A DNA stretch of 64,000 bases, from NCBI RefSeq assembly GCF_030817055.1, contig NZ_JAUSYV010000002.1, positions 310,001 through 374,000 on the forward strand. Direction: 5' to 3'. Below, in pieces: positions 9,369 to 19,265 of the stretch (within the stretch, counting starts at the first letter, position 1; every line of letters begins with the position of its first letter). A program made the position numbers and the translations under genes. This DNA is from Bacillus sp. V2I10 (lineage in GTDB: Bacteria > Bacillota > Bacilli > Bacillales > Bacillaceae). A model generated the notes under the pieces. That model did not search any database. It saw only the letters and a list, made by a program, of their open reading frames with translations, and was not told the origin of the DNA.

Positions 9369-9443
9369 TCTATAATTTAACGATAGATGATTTTAAATTG
9401 AAAGTGTAATACTTTTAAACTCCCAAATATTCATCATTATTTT

Positions 9444-10097
9444 TTATAATTCTACTTTCCATTTGATTTTTTTAAACGTCCTATATGAATATCTAACGAA
9501 GTCTAAAAATTTATAAGGTATTTTCACCGGAATCTTATACAACGTTTTTTTATAGATCTTATAGTACGCCTTTACTAAATCATCCCATTTTTCATCTTGA
9601 CCCTCTTTATAGAAGTCAGATATATCCACAACATACCCCCTGCCATCCTTCATCATTACGTTTTTACCGTGAACATCATATGGATTTAAACCTTGGCTTC
9701 GAGCAAAAGTAAGAGCTTGATCGATATCTACAATGACACTCTCTGGTATTTTAATTCCTTTTGCGATTGCATCATACAGTGTAATTCCGTCTAATCTTTT
9801 TAAAACCAGATAATTTTGTCCCTTATATAGTAAGTTTGAAAACGCTGGATGTATGCCTAATTGGGTATATACATTCGCTTCTTTTTCTAAAGCTTCAAAA
9901 CTTCTCCCATATACTTTGACAACTGCATTAGGATTAGATTTATGCGAAAATACAGCAGCATAATTCCCTGTCCCTAAGCATTTCCAATCCTTAGGGACAT
10001 TTTTAGCAACAATTGGATCATATGCGCTTTTGCTTATTAGAATAACTTTATGAATAAGTTCTTTTTCTATCATATTTAAAAATGTGTTATTGATCAT
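9444..10097 (-). CDS. YrzF-like serine/threonine protein kinase
   Basis: A 217-residue minimal protein-kinase-like fold: a glycine-rich loop LGTGNYAAVFS (about 42-52), the lysine in AVVKVYG, the catalytic-loop equivalent DVHGKNVMM (about 141-149) and the metal-site VVDISDF (about 156-162). This is the compact kinase family of B. subtilis YrzF/YbdM. The C-terminal KWDDLVKAYYKIYKKTLYKI block is characteristic. The substrate is unknown. It is a single gene between two terminators. Confidence 0.75.
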   Translation of the reverse strand: MINNTFLNMIEKELIHKVILISKSAYDPIVAKNVPKDWKCLGTGNYAAVFSHKSNPNAVVKVYGRSFEALEKEANVYTQLGIHPAFSNLLYKGQNYLVLKRLDGITLYDAIAKGIKIPESVIVDIDQALTFARSQGLNPYDVHGKNVMMKDGRGYVVDISDFYKEGQDEKWDDLVKAYYKIYKKTLYKIPVKIPYKFLDFVRYSYRTFKKIKWKVEL

Positions 10098-10949
10098 TAA
10101 ACTTCCTCAAATTCGAGTTGGATTTTATATACTAATTTATTGAGAATTTAGCTTTGTTTAAACACGGCTCATAGCTAGCACCTTAATTTATAACATAGAA
10201 TTAACTCTAAATGATTATATAAAATTCATCAACTTCTTCTTTATCTTCATCTATCCATTGCTGCCACGCAATATTCTTTACTGGACGGAGACGTCATTAT
10301 ATATACTCTCCTCCTATATCAGATTTGGAAAAACTTAAATATTCGTTGACCTCATATTAAAAAACCGCTTTATAATTAAAGCGGTTTTTGGTTTTTATGG
10401 ACCCCTACCGAGTCCCCACCAAATTCAATTGCTTCTTGGTCGAGCGTGTAAGATTCTACTGTGAAATTTGTCATATTTAAATACCTTCACTCTTATTTTA
10501 TCCAATTATAAGATAAGATTTATTCCATTAAACTCCCTCTATAAAGAAAGGAATAACTCTGGATTTCTAGCTTTTTCTTAAGATTTCATTAGGATTTATT
10601 TTAATTAGACATCAAAGTCATGGAAGTAAGTTGAAAATAAGGTTATTTTTGGTGCGTTAGAGAAAAAAAGTCCTTAACTACCTAACCACTCCTATCCAAA
10701 AAGTGGTTACCTAGTTAAAGTATGGTTGCACTGGTGGATGTCCACATGTCTCATGGAGGTCAACCCTCCCATATCTCACAGAGTCTACGCTCCAAAATTC
10801 CTTCGTCCAACCTTTCCATGAGGTGGATGTCAGTGATGCTGCCCGACAGGATCAAAGTCCGTACTTTAATTGTTTTACTGACTAATCCGTGCTTCAAATG
10901 TCTAAATAATAATCCTAAATAAAACCTTTTGAATATTAACTAATGAACC
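10098..10949. other. intergenic region with gene debris
   Basis: No intact gene. On the minus strand, 10215-10295 carries a C-terminal-looking fragment (NIAWQQWIDEDKEEVDEFYI, stop), and 10387-10480 a 32-codon frame starting MTNFTVESYTLDQEAIEFGG. Neither is recognised. An imperfect inverted repeat (arms about 15 bp, 13 matching) lies at 10675-10716. Confidence 0.4.
10358..10397. terminator. bidirectional terminator
   Basis: AAAAACCGCTTTA pairs with AAAGCGGTTTTT around a short loop, followed by GGTTTTT on the plus strand and an A-rich 5' arm that serves the minus strand. It is not clearly tied to a surviving gene. Confidence 0.6.
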
Positions 10950-12236
10950 CTAAGCTGCTTTCAGTAAAGGAGCCATATGAGGAATATCCTTCAACATTCT
11001 ATCTTCACTAAATTCACATTGTTTTGTACCAATCGTAAAAAGAATACGTATCAGCTTATTACATATCGCTATAAGAGACTGCATTTTCTTTAGAGGATTA
11101 TTTTTACGTGTTGTAAAATACTCATGTAAAGCTTTAAAAGCAGTGTTCTTAGCTACCAAAGGCATCGCTACTCGGAAGAGGAGAGCCCTTAGTGTCTTCC
11201 TGCCTCTCTTTGTAATCTTCGTATGCCCTTTGTGCTTTCCAGAGGTGTTCTCCTTTAAACTCAACCCAGCTAACTTGATGATTTGTCGAGGGTGAGAATA
11301 GTAACTTAAATTCCCTACTTCAGAAAAGAAGCCAGCTACAGTGTCCTTGCCGATTCCTTTGATGGCCAACATTTGTTGAACACCTGGTATCCGTTCAAGG
11401 AGTCCATCAATATCAGATTCTAGTTCTTCGAACTTTTCATTTATTAACTCATACTTGTCTAGTAAAGTGCGAAGCTCTAATTTAGCCATCCTTGAACCTT
11501 CACGAATACCGATAGAGTCTTTGGCTACCCGTTTAAGTTCTTGAATTTTACTGAGTCCAACCGCACGTTTTACAGCCTTTCTGAGGTGAATTAGGATCTC
11601 TTGTTCCGAGACTATCTCTAACTCATGTGGTAATACGTTTAACTTTAATAATTGTAATGCTGCTTTTCCTTCCCAATCCTTAAACACTGTAAGGAATTCA
11701 GGAAAATATCGATCTAACCAGTTATGAATTTGCCCCTGCACAGCTTGTAAGTCAACAAATAAGAGATCGCGTATTTTCCTTGCCACACGAAGTTCTGCAT
11801 AAACTCCTTGTGGAATATTAGGTTCGGCATATCTCCCATCTTTGACTAGTTGTGCAATGACTTTAGCGTCCTTCACATCATTTTTGGTTGGAGAATTATC
11901 ATCTAATTCTTTAGATTTCTTCACATGCATAGGATTTACAACTACAAACTTTATCTCCTCTTCTTTCAGAAAATGAGCGAGGTTGAGCCAATAATGACCT
12001 GTCGGCTCCATTCCTATTATCGCCTGTTCCATGCCGTTCTGTTCCATCAAATGTTTTATCCAGCCTAAAAAGAGTTCAAAATGATCTTTGGTGTTCTCAA
12101 AGTGACAAGGTGTTCCAAACTCTAGTCCTCTAAAATCTTGAGCACGAGCTACATGCTTGTACTTCGCAATATCTACACCTACAATTAGTGTTTGAGAAGT
12201 TATTTGAGCAATCTTTTCATTTTGGTTATAATTCAT
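10950..12236 (-). CDS. IS110-family transposase
   Basis: A full-length 428-residue DEDD recombinase. The N-terminal RuvC-like domain shows IVGVDIAKYKHVA (first Asp), IIGMEPTGHYW (Glu) and KNDVKDAKVIAQLV (Asp pair); the C-terminal Tnp20 domain has GIGKDTVAGFFSEVG and IIKLAGLSLKENTSGKHKGH. IS110 elements insert without classic inverted repeats, guided by a structured RNA from a non-coding end. AGGAGG lies 8 bp before the ATG. The gene appears intact and may be active. Confidence 0.93.
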   Translation of the reverse strand: MNYNQNEKIAQITSQTLIVGVDIAKYKHVARAQDFRGLEFGTPCHFENTKDHFELFLGWIKHLMEQNGMEQAIIGMEPTGHYWLNLAHFLKEEEIKFVVVNPMHVKKSKELDDNSPTKNDVKDAKVIAQLVKDGRYAEPNIPQGVYAELRVARKIRDLLFVDLQAVQGQIHNWLDRYFPEFLTVFKDWEGKAALQLLKLNVLPHELEIVSEQEILIHLRKAVKRAVGLSKIQELKRVAKDSIGIREGSRMAKLELRTLLDKYELINEKFEELESDIDGLLERIPGVQQMLAIKGIGKDTVAGFFSEVGNLSYYSHPRQIIKLAGLSLKENTSGKHKGHTKITKRGRKTLRALLFRVAMPLVAKNTAFKALHEYFTTRKNNPLKKMQSLIAICNKLIRILFTIGTKQCEFSEDRMLKDIPHMAPLLKAA

Positions 12237-12440
12237 ATTGAAGGCCTCCTGGTATATATGTTTTGTCCTTTTCGCTGGCCAGCTTCAGGACACTCATATC
12301 TTACCAAGAGGTTTATTTTTTGTTCAAATCCCATTTTTCTTCATTACAGGAATGCTGCCCTTTACCTCAATAAGAAGAGGTGACACTTTGTTAAGCAATC
12401 GCCCCCGAGTGTTGAATATCATTTATGTTGTCTTATCGAA
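12237..12440 (-). other. IS110 non-coding end, candidate bridge-RNA region
   Basis: About 200 bp upstream of the transposase contain no gene. Established work on IS110 relatives places a bridge RNA in the long non-coding end next to the transposase. On the minus strand a small stem, ACCTC-N8-GAGGT, lies near 12365-12382. The outer IS boundary probably lies near 12395-12440, where a chromosomal repeat motif reappears. The RNA itself is inferred. Confidence 0.35.
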
Positions 12441-12546
12441 GAAAAGCGTCCTATAATTGAATAAATAAAATCTGACTTTACTCATAAAGTCACTTAATTC
12501 TTATTGAACTACCGCACCCGTTACTTTAAGTACAATATTTCACATT

Positions 12547-13203
12547 TTAATTAAAATTACCTTTTTCTAGTAAATACTCTTCATTGGAATTTTTTAAAAC
12601 AATATCAAAATTTTGATGATAAGGATGCATAAATAAATCATATTGAATTCTACGCTCTTCATGAGATTTTCTTAAATAATTAATATCTGTTCCTCTTTCA
12701 GAAACATCACGAATAGACCTTCTCATTAACTCGGTTTCTCCATCAGTATATAAGTAAACTTTTAAATCAAACAAAGTTGGATTTATAAAGGCAACACTCA
12801 TTCCTTCTACAATATTCACTTTGTTTCGTGAAGAAATTAAAGTGCTCTTTTTATAATGCGTACCTATTGTATAAAAATCTAAACCATCTCTCATCATGTT
12901 TATATCTCTCTCTAAAGCTGTTAAATTATGAGCAGCAGGATGACAAGCTGTCATTTTATAATGATGATTTTCATTGTTATATTCATAATCTAAAACAGTG
13001 TACTTCCTAATATTAGAGCCAATAATATATGGGTCAGTATTAATATAATTCACATCATTATTTCCCAAAAGTTTTAAAAGATTATTTGCAAACGTTGTCT
13101 TTCCAGAAGCACCATGACCCGAAATCCCAATGATTATTTTTTTATCTTTACTGCTTATTAAATTGGCTATCTCATGTAATACCTTGTCCATAATTTCCTC
13201 CAT
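12547..13203 (-). CDS. uridine-kinase-like P-loop nucleoside/sugar kinase
   Basis: A 218-residue protein with Walker A GISGHGASGKTTFA (about residues 26-39), the acidic NTDPYIIG region typical of the uridine kinase/phosphoribulokinase family, and a lid-like RRSIRDVSERGTD segment (about 163-176). It probably phosphorylates a nucleoside or small metabolite; the substrate cannot be told. It stands alone, so there is no pathway context. The start at 13203 (MEEIMDK) has GGAGG only weakly in view, and the internal Met4 is an alternative start. Confidence 0.75.
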   Translation of the reverse strand: MEEIMDKVLHEIANLISSKDKKIIIGISGHGASGKTTFANNLLKLLGNNDVNYINTDPYIIGSNIRKYTVLDYEYNNENHHYKMTACHPAAHNLTALERDINMMRDGLDFYTIGTHYKKSTLISSRNKVNIVEGMSVAFINPTLFDLKVYLYTDGETELMRRSIRDVSERGTDINYLRKSHEERRIQYDLFMHPYHQNFDIVLKNSNEEYLLEKGNFN

Positions 13204-13274
13204 TTGGTGGTCTTGTTGAACTAAAGCCCCCGATTGTTGAATAACGGATACAATTAAACTTATAGCCGAAAACG

Positions 13275-13544
13275 TTAGATATCGCTACTATTAATATCAA
13301 GTGAGTAATCACCGGATATATAGTTTGGGATTTTTCCAGGTGAGTTAAATAGACTATTCTTACTGAATATAGTAAACCCAACCTCTTCCACATCGACAAA
13401 TGTTTCGACTTTATTTATATCAACATTTTTAAAGAACACTTTAGGTTGTTTATTCCATTGTCTTGAGGGAATTAAACCCTGCTCTACAATACCTATCCCG
13501 TGAAAAATAAATACACTTAGTCCATTACGGGGTTTCACCAGCAA
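13275..13544 (-). CDS. hypothetical protein, probable fragment
   Basis: An 89-codon frame with coding-like composition (VFFKNVDINKVETFVDVEEV) but only a TTG start with no ribosome site, lying inside a 33-bp inverted-repeat copy. No family is recognised. It is more likely the 3' part of a gene cut by a rearrangement than an intact gene. Confidence 0.3.
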   Translation of the reverse strand: MLVKPRNGLSVFIFHGIGIVEQGLIPSRQWNKQPKVFFKNVDINKVETFVDVEEVGFTIFSKNSLFNSPGKIPNYISGDYSLDINSSDI

Positions 13545-13561
13545 AACGCGGATTTACAACG
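13529..13561 (-). repeat. 33-bp repeat, inverted copy 1
   Basis: The reverse complement of this segment matches 15281-15313 at 30 of 33 positions (shared core CGCGTTTTGCTGGTG). The two inverted copies bracket the GerAB-like gene. Confidence 0.8.
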
Positions 13562-13582
13562 TTTAGGATATTCCAGTATTAA

Positions 13583-13624
13583 AAATCCCAATGTCTCAGT
13601 GATATAAATGAGACATTGGGATTT
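13583..13624. terminator. strong hairpin, bidirectional terminator
   Basis: A perfect 16-bp stem, AAATCCCAATGTCTCA (13583-13598) with TGAGACATTGGGATTT (13609-13624), with a T-run on the minus strand side. Nearby sequence (13625-13870) holds only dispersed repeat fragments. Confidence 0.7.
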
Positions 13625-13874
13625 AATTATTCAACAATCGCGCCCTTTTCTTGAATAACTAATATGCTTTTAGAAGCTGGTATTGGGAAGATCAAAATCT
13701 GTTAGAATTGGTACGTACTTATATAGCATTAGTACCCGTTCGTTGAGTAACTTTATTCATCTTCTAAATAAACATCGAAATCTTTAACATGACTGCATTC
13801 CCAGTAATTTCAACATCATAAGATTCGCTTTTTTTCGAAATTTGCACCATAACGGGGTTAAGCCGAGATACGTG

Positions 13875-13920
13875 TAAAAATGGGTCATAAGCTGGATTTT
13901 ACTTCCAGTTATGACCCGTT
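13875..13920 (-). terminator. terminator after the GerAB-like gene
   Basis: TGGGTCATAAGCTGG (13881-13895) pairs with CCAGTTATGACCC (13905-13917); on the minus strand the stem runs into ATTTTTACA. It lies about 57 bp after the permease stop. Confidence 0.75.
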
Positions 13921-13976
13921 TATTGTGTAGTAGAATCGTCTTTTCAACTCTCGATTCCCGATAGTTGAATACGAAT

Positions 13977-15068
13977 TTAGCACACCTTTTTTCGTAATAT
14001 TCCTACTACAAGTAGTAGCAAGGGAAAGAAAAACCCAAAGGTTAAAGCATAGGGTGTCCATATTTTGGCGGTAAAGAATTCGTAATAAACAATGTTAGGG
14101 CTTATGACAAGGGATAATACAACGGTAATCATCCCTAGAGGATAAGTTAGCGAGCGATATTCCTTCAAATTTAATGTTTGGGCAAGTCCTAAAACGGAAG
14201 CATAAAAACAAATAGTCATTTTAAAAAAGATAGAAATAAACCAAATTACAGCTATCACTGCCTCTATCCTTTGCAGAAATTCACCTATATTGATTTTTTT
14301 AGCTAACATATAGGTTGGATACTGAATTCCTGCCGTATGATAAGCTCCAATAATACTAATTGAAAGAAATGTAATCAAAATGGTAACGATTCCTCCGATT
14401 AGAGTTCCTATCAAGAGGACATTTCCTGTTTTTTTCGGATCATTTACATAAGGAAAAATGGTTAAAAACACAATTAATTCTAAGAACAGCACTCCGATAT
14501 GGACAACATTTGCTCTTAGTAAAGTTTTGATATCCGCTTCAAATATAGGCTGTATTTTTTTAAAGTCGATTTGAGGAGCAGTAGTTAGAACAACAATAAA
14601 TAAAAGAAAGATAACCAAAGGCATCAAAATCTCGGAGGATCGTGAAAATACTTCAAGTCCATGGCGAATACCCATGATGACAATGGAGAGAAATATTATG
14701 ATAATGGCTTGTATGGGGGTTTGAGGCATAATTTGTGTTGTGATAAAATCCCCGATTACCCTAACCAAAAATGCACATATAATAAAGAAAAACGTAAAAT
14801 ACAATACGGAAATCGTTTTTCCTAACCATTTTCCAAGAATTTTTTCACTAAGTTGAAACAACGTCAAATTTGGGGAGAGTTTCGCCAAGGCGTTATATAA
14901 AGGAATAAACAATAAGCCTATTCCTAACCCAACAATGCTTGCTATCCAAGCGTCTTGTTTCGCTTCTTGAGCAAGGCTAGATGGTACAATCAAAATCGTT
15001 GTACCAATATTAAATAAAACTACTAACATCATCAATTGAAGTGCAGATATTTTATCGTTTTCGATCAT
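13977..15068 (-). CDS. GerAB/ArcD/ProY-family spore germination permease
   Basis: A 363-residue integral membrane protein with about ten membrane segments and the spore germination GerAB-type profile (KISALQLMMLVVLFNIGTTI at the start, FLELIVFLTIFPYVNDPKK in the middle). In known systems GerAB is the inner-membrane ligand-sensing subunit next to GerAA and GerAC. Here the partners are absent, so it is an orphan. ATG 15068 is chosen over a TTG at 15107 because AAAGGATGAT precedes it. It is bracketed by 33-bp inverted repeats. Confidence 0.8.
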   Translation of the reverse strand: MIENDKISALQLMMLVVLFNIGTTILIVPSSLAQEAKQDAWIASIVGLGIGLLFIPLYNALAKLSPNLTLFQLSEKILGKWLGKTISVLYFTFFFIICAFLVRVIGDFITTQIMPQTPIQAIIIIFLSIVIMGIRHGLEVFSRSSEILMPLVIFLLFIVVLTTAPQIDFKKIQPIFEADIKTLLRANVVHIGVLFLELIVFLTIFPYVNDPKKTGNVLLIGTLIGGIVTILITFLSISIIGAYHTAGIQYPTYMLAKKINIGEFLQRIEAVIAVIWFISIFFKMTICFYASVLGLAQTLNLKEYRSLTYPLGMITVVLSLVISPNIVYYEFFTAKIWTPYALTFGFFFPLLLLVVGILRKKVC

Positions 15069-15280
15069 TTTATCATCCTTTATTAATCTTCTTATTAATT
15101 TAACCAATTTTAACCAATTTTAACTAAATTTATCCCTACTATTTGTAAATTGGGTGTTTTTGCTCAATCCCTCGAAAGGTCCATTTTGAAAAATACAACG
15201 CAGATATTGTAGTACTAGAAAATGAGACACTTTTTGACCGGTTACACCTTATCGTGGTGAAAACCGGTTGTTTTCCTTAG

Positions 15281-15313
15281 CGTTGTAAATTCGCGTTTTG
15301 CTGGTGGTACCCC
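15281..15313 (+). repeat. 33-bp repeat, inverted copy 2
   Basis: This segment matches the reverse complement of 13529-13561 at 30 of 33 bases, and similarity weakly extends inwards. The remaining part of 15069-15680 shows no gene; a short promoter-like stretch may serve the reductase. Confidence 0.8.
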
Positions 15314-15680
15314 ATGCCCATCAAGCTAACGATGATGAATGGTTAGTGAAGAGCTATTTCTATAAGACAATCTTTCATGCTACTAAAGAAAGACATACCA
15401 AATAAGCCTAAAATAGGTCATTTTTTTGCGCTATGCTGCTTTCTTGTGACACATGGTATAATCATAGACAACACCCAAAATATCAAAGACTGTCTTTTTC
15501 TCGTAACGATGGGATTTTCGCCCGTTTTTCTGTAGGAGGGTAAACAGGCGAAGGAGGATCTTTGATAGCTCTATGGGCAGTTTAGATTAGCAATCCATAA
15601 GAAACAACCCAAGTTGAATTATGCTAAAATGTAGTTAATGTATAATGTAGATATCCCTCATGAACAAAGGAGAACTGAAA

Positions 15681-16256
15681 ATGAGAAAACTCGTTCTATT
15701 TCTGCACGCATCGCTTGACGGTTTTGTAGAAGGGCCGAACGGTGAAATGGACATTGGCTGGGTTTCCTACGATGCTGATTTGGAGAAACACGCGAAAGAA
15801 ATTCTGAGTACTGCCGACACTGTCATTTGGGGACGTGGGACTTATAAGATGATGCACAGTTACTGGCCATCTGTGCCTTCGAACCCATCAGCTTCGCAGC
15901 ATGAACGGAATCATGCCGAGTGGATCGAAAAGACAGCCAAAATCGTTTTTTCCACGACGCTGGAGAAAGTCGAATGGAACAATTCCAGACTGGTGAAAGA
16001 AGATGTCGAGGAAGAGATCAAGAACCTCAAACAGCAGCCAGGCAAGGATATGGTCATCCTCGGCAGTCCTAGGTTCGCACACTACCTTATGCAGCTTGAT
16101 TTAATAGATGAGTATAAAATTACGGTTTCTCCCGTCCTGATCGGCAGCGGGTTGCCGTTATTCCAAGGTCTCAAGGAGAAGATCAATCTTAAACTTATCG
16201 AAAACAAGACATTTGATTCTGGAGCCATAGGCCTCGTTTACCAGACGGTTAGATGA
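15681..16256 (+). CDS. dihydrofolate reductase/RibD C-terminal family protein
   Basis: A 191-residue protein of the RibD C-terminal/DHFR-like NADPH-dependent reductase superfamily (LVLFLHASLDGFVEGPNGEM at the N-terminus, DTVIWGRGTYKMM, MVILGSPRFAHYLM, ISPVLIGSGLPLFQ-like VSPVLIGSGLPLF). The family includes many uncharacterised YyaP/YwjB-type proteins, so no substrate is assigned. The ATG at 15681 is chosen for the AAAGGAG eight bases upstream. A terminator follows. Confidence 0.8.
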   Translation: MRKLVLFLHASLDGFVEGPNGEMDIGWVSYDADLEKHAKEILSTADTVIWGRGTYKMMHSYWPSVPSNPSASQHERNHAEWIEKTAKIVFSTTLEKVEWNNSRLVKEDVEEEIKNLKQQPGKDMVILGSPRFAHYLMQLDLIDEYKITVSPVLIGSGLPLFQGLKEKINLKLIENKTFDSGAIGLVYQTVR

Positions 16257-16304
16257 CCTTGTCTCCTAAAGTAGATTACGCTAACGGATTACGTTAGCAC
16301 AATA

Positions 16305-16358
16305 AAAGCAGCGGCAGTCTAGGTCTTTCGAGTTCCTAGTCCGTCACTGCTTTTTTTA
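16305..16358 (+). terminator. terminator after the DHFR-like gene
   Basis: AGCAGCGGCAGTCTAGG pairs imperfectly with CCTAGTCCGTCACTGCT around an 11-base loop and is followed by TTTTTTT. Confidence 0.8.
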
Positions 16359-16651
16359 CGAGTCAGTCTAATTCAGTTTGTTGGGTGATCGTGTCGTTTG
16401 AGCTTAGAGTAAGGAGAACGCCAAGTCGGACGCAATTCAGGGCTTAGCGTATATTTTCGTTAAAATGTTGGCGGTACCCCGACTGTAAAAACAATTGAAT
16501 TAAACCAGAGCTTGGATGAATTCATTTTTAATGTAATTTACACAATATACAACATTTTATACATTAACATATATTATAACAATAAAATAAACATATATAT
16601 TAATGTATATAATAATATAGAAAAACCAATTTGAATCTATTGCTATAGATA

Positions 16652-16680
16652 TTAAAAACACCGTTCATTCTGAACGGTGC
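16652..16680 (-). terminator. terminator facing the ABC ATPase remnant
   Basis: CACCGTTC (16659-16666) pairs with GAACGGTG (16672-16679); the minus strand continues TTTTTAATA. The surroundings (16360-16868) are AT-rich with no gene. Confidence 0.6.
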
Positions 16681-16868
16681 TAATAGTAGTTATTGAATGA
16701 CATTTCATTAATTTGTTTCAACAATCTTAATATCTTGGTAATAATTTACCACTTCTTTATTAAACATATGCCATTCAACACTTGAGGAAATCCGAATTCT
16801 GATAACTCTGCTGAAAACTGTGAAATGATGAGTGGTTTTAGTTTTAGTGAATGCAACATTTAATAGTT

Positions 16869-17207
16869 TTAAAAGAAGACTTCTTTAGGACAACCCTCAA
16901 GTACAATTTTTCCTGCGTCTATGACTAATACTCTACTAGCGTATTGAGCCGCTACCTCCATATCATGAGTAATCATGACCACTATTGCTTCTCTTTCCTT
17001 AACCAACTTTCCCATTAAGGTTAAGAGTGCTTTCAAGCTTTGATCATCCTGACAAATGGTGGGTTCATCAAGTTAAGATCATCGGATCTGAAAATAACAT
17101 AGGAGCTACAGCTAAACTTTGTCTTTTACCCCTACTTAAGGAAAAAAGATATTCCTTTCTTTTCTTTTTTAGCTCCACTTGTTCACTAATGACATCTTCA
17201 GGTATAC
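16869..17207 (-). pseudogene. ABC transporter ATPase remnant (ECF/CbiO-like)
   Basis: Minus-strand pieces read LSRGKRQSLAVAPMLFSDPM (degenerate signature motif), then after a one-base frameshift near 17065 DEPTICQDDQSLKALLTLM (Walker B, D-loop) and VVMITHDMEVAAQYASRVLV (H-loop), ending with a stop at 16869-16871. This matches the C-terminal half of cobalt/ECF-type importer ATPases. The Walker A half is missing. Confidence 0.75.
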
Positions 17208-17641
17208 GGAAATCTAGAACTGATATCTTCATTTTAAAGTTAACAGTACAGGTTTTTTCAATTGATTATATTTCTAATGATCAATTCGCTGATAGTCTTG
17301 CAGATCTTCTCATTTCACTATGTTCTGTAGTCAAACAATCTCTATTAGAGTAAGAATCCAAATCCCTAAGATTTAGTAGACCGGTGACAGTTCAAGATAG
17401 ACATACATTTATCTTCGTTATTATTACAAATAGATAGATTTCACTATTGATAGTTCTAATTATGCTGAGTTTCTAATCTATTTACTTTCTTACCAAATAT
17501 AATCATATATAATTTAATATATATAGTAACATATGTATTATATTTAAAAATCACATATACAATTTTGTTAATGTTAATATTGACATTAGTTTTATTAATA
17601 TATATACATTAATCTTAAATATAATATTAAAGATAAAATGA

Positions 17642-18190
17642 ACATTAACATATAAAACGCCATATATTTCAACATTAACTTTTAAATATATACTAAATTA
17701 ATTTTAATAGTATCAATCTAATATATAATCACTTATATGTAGTTATATACTAGAATACATACATTAACATATATAGCATCATATAACTTAATAATAACTT
17801 TTAAATATATAATAAATTAATTTTAATAGTATCAATCTAGTATATAATCACTTATATGTAGTTATTTACTAGAATACATACATTAACATATATAGCATCA
17901 TATAACTTAATAATAACTTTTAAATATATAATAAATTAACTTTAATAGTATCAATCTAATATATAATCACTTATATGTAGTTATATATTAGAATATATAC
18001 ATTAACATATATATCATCTTATAACTTAATAATAACTTACAAATATATAATAAGTTTGATATTAATAGTATTGATTTAATCACTTATATGTTTAACATAT
18101 ATAGCATCATATAATTTAACACTAACTTTTAAATATATAATGAAGTTGATTTTAATAGTATTGATTTAGTATAAAATCACTTATATGTAG
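17642..18190. repeat. 119-bp AT-rich tandem repeats (iterons), candidate centromere or origin
   Basis: Units starting ACATTAACATATA begin at 17642, 17761, 17880 and 17999, a spacing of exactly 119 bp, and a shortened fifth unit begins near 18091. Each carries ATCACTTATATGTA and TTTTAATAGTAT blocks. The array ends in a perfect palindrome and stands directly before parA. Long direct repeats upstream of parA-type operons act as partition centromeres or replication iterons on plasmids. Which role applies here is not decided by sequence. AT-rich DNA with weaker related motifs extends back to 17480. Confidence 0.85.
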
Positions 18191-18210
18191 ACATATAAGT
18201 GATTTTATAC
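18169..18210. repeat. perfect palindrome with 20-bp arms
   Basis: Bases 18169-18188 (GTATAAAATCACTTATATGT) are exactly complementary to 18191-18210 around a 2-bp centre. The arm contains the ATCACTTATATGT block found in every iteron, so it presents the repeated motif in both orientations. It is a candidate loading site for the RHH protein. Confidence 0.9.
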
Positions 18211-18496
18211 GTTAATTTATTTATAACATTTAACATTAATTACATATTATTTATTACCATATCAAACTAGCAGCTATCGCTATAGACTGCACTATTTCTG
18301 CAAATAGCTATTGAATAAGTTTACATTATAAAAAGCAAATACAAGACCTTTATATACTGTATTAATATATAAAGTGACATATACAACAACATATGTTTTA
18401 ATATAAATGACGTTATTGTTATTTTATACATATAAATCAATGTAATAAAGGATAACAAAATCTCTAATATATATAAATTTATTAAAAGAGGTGTTC

Positions 18497-19265
18497 ATGT
18501 TGGCAGCGAAAATAGTAACATTTGGTATAAGCAAGGGTGGCTGTTCAAAATCTACCAGCAGTGGAATTACATCCTATCTATTAAGTAAGGAAGAAAAGGT
18601 TTTAGCAATTGATATGGATGGACAAGGAAATCTGACCAGCTTCTTAACCGGGGAGTATGATATATGCAATGTGTTCGAGGAGAAAACCATTCTTGAAGCT
18701 ATATTAGATGAGGACGCACGTTCATATATCATTAAGATCCAAGAGAATCTAGATTTAATTCCATCTAACGATTTCTTGGCAACATTACCGAGAAGGATGT
18801 ATGAAAAAGGGTTAAAATTAGATGCTTTACAAAAAGCCCTTCAGCCTGTCATGGAGGATTATGATTGGATTATTATCGATACACCTCCAGCGTTATCTGA
18901 GCAGACAGTCATGCCATTAAGTACATATTCAGAAGCTGGAAGTTATGCTGTTGTCATGTTTGATGGATCGATGTTTGCATATTATGCCATTCCTAAATTC
19001 TTAGAGATTATTGAAGGAGCAAAAGAGCGATATAACCCTGCATTAAAAACTGCCGGCGTTCTATTCTCTTTAATTGATGCTAGAGCTAAAGAAAATGAAG
19101 TGATGGAAGAAGCCATTCAAGAAGATTACCCTGGATTAATGTTTAATTCAATCATTAGGAGAAAAGCTTCTACGAGACGATTAGCGATTTCAGGTTTTGA
19201 TGGTAATGCCGAATTAAAAAATGCATTAGAATATTACATACCATTTGTGAAGGAGCTGAAAGATC

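Noticed and set aside
10722..10922. 66-codon plus-strand frame before the IS110 transposase
   Set aside because: No ribosome site and no family; it probably overlaps the end of the insertion sequence.
12238..12456. Plus-strand frames opposite the IS110 upstream end
   Set aside because: They overlap the non-coding end of the element, are hydrophobic by composition and lack translation signals.
17027..17353. 108-codon plus-strand frame with a segment resembling an ABC ATPase (NDQFADSLADLL)
   Set aside because: The clear ATPase motifs are on the opposite strand, there is no ribosome site, and the plus-strand resemblance is short and probably accidental.
17480..18240. Possible CRISPR array in the AT-rich repeats
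   Set aside because: The 119-bp units repeat as a whole with no unique spacers, and no cas genes are near; this is an iteron-type array.
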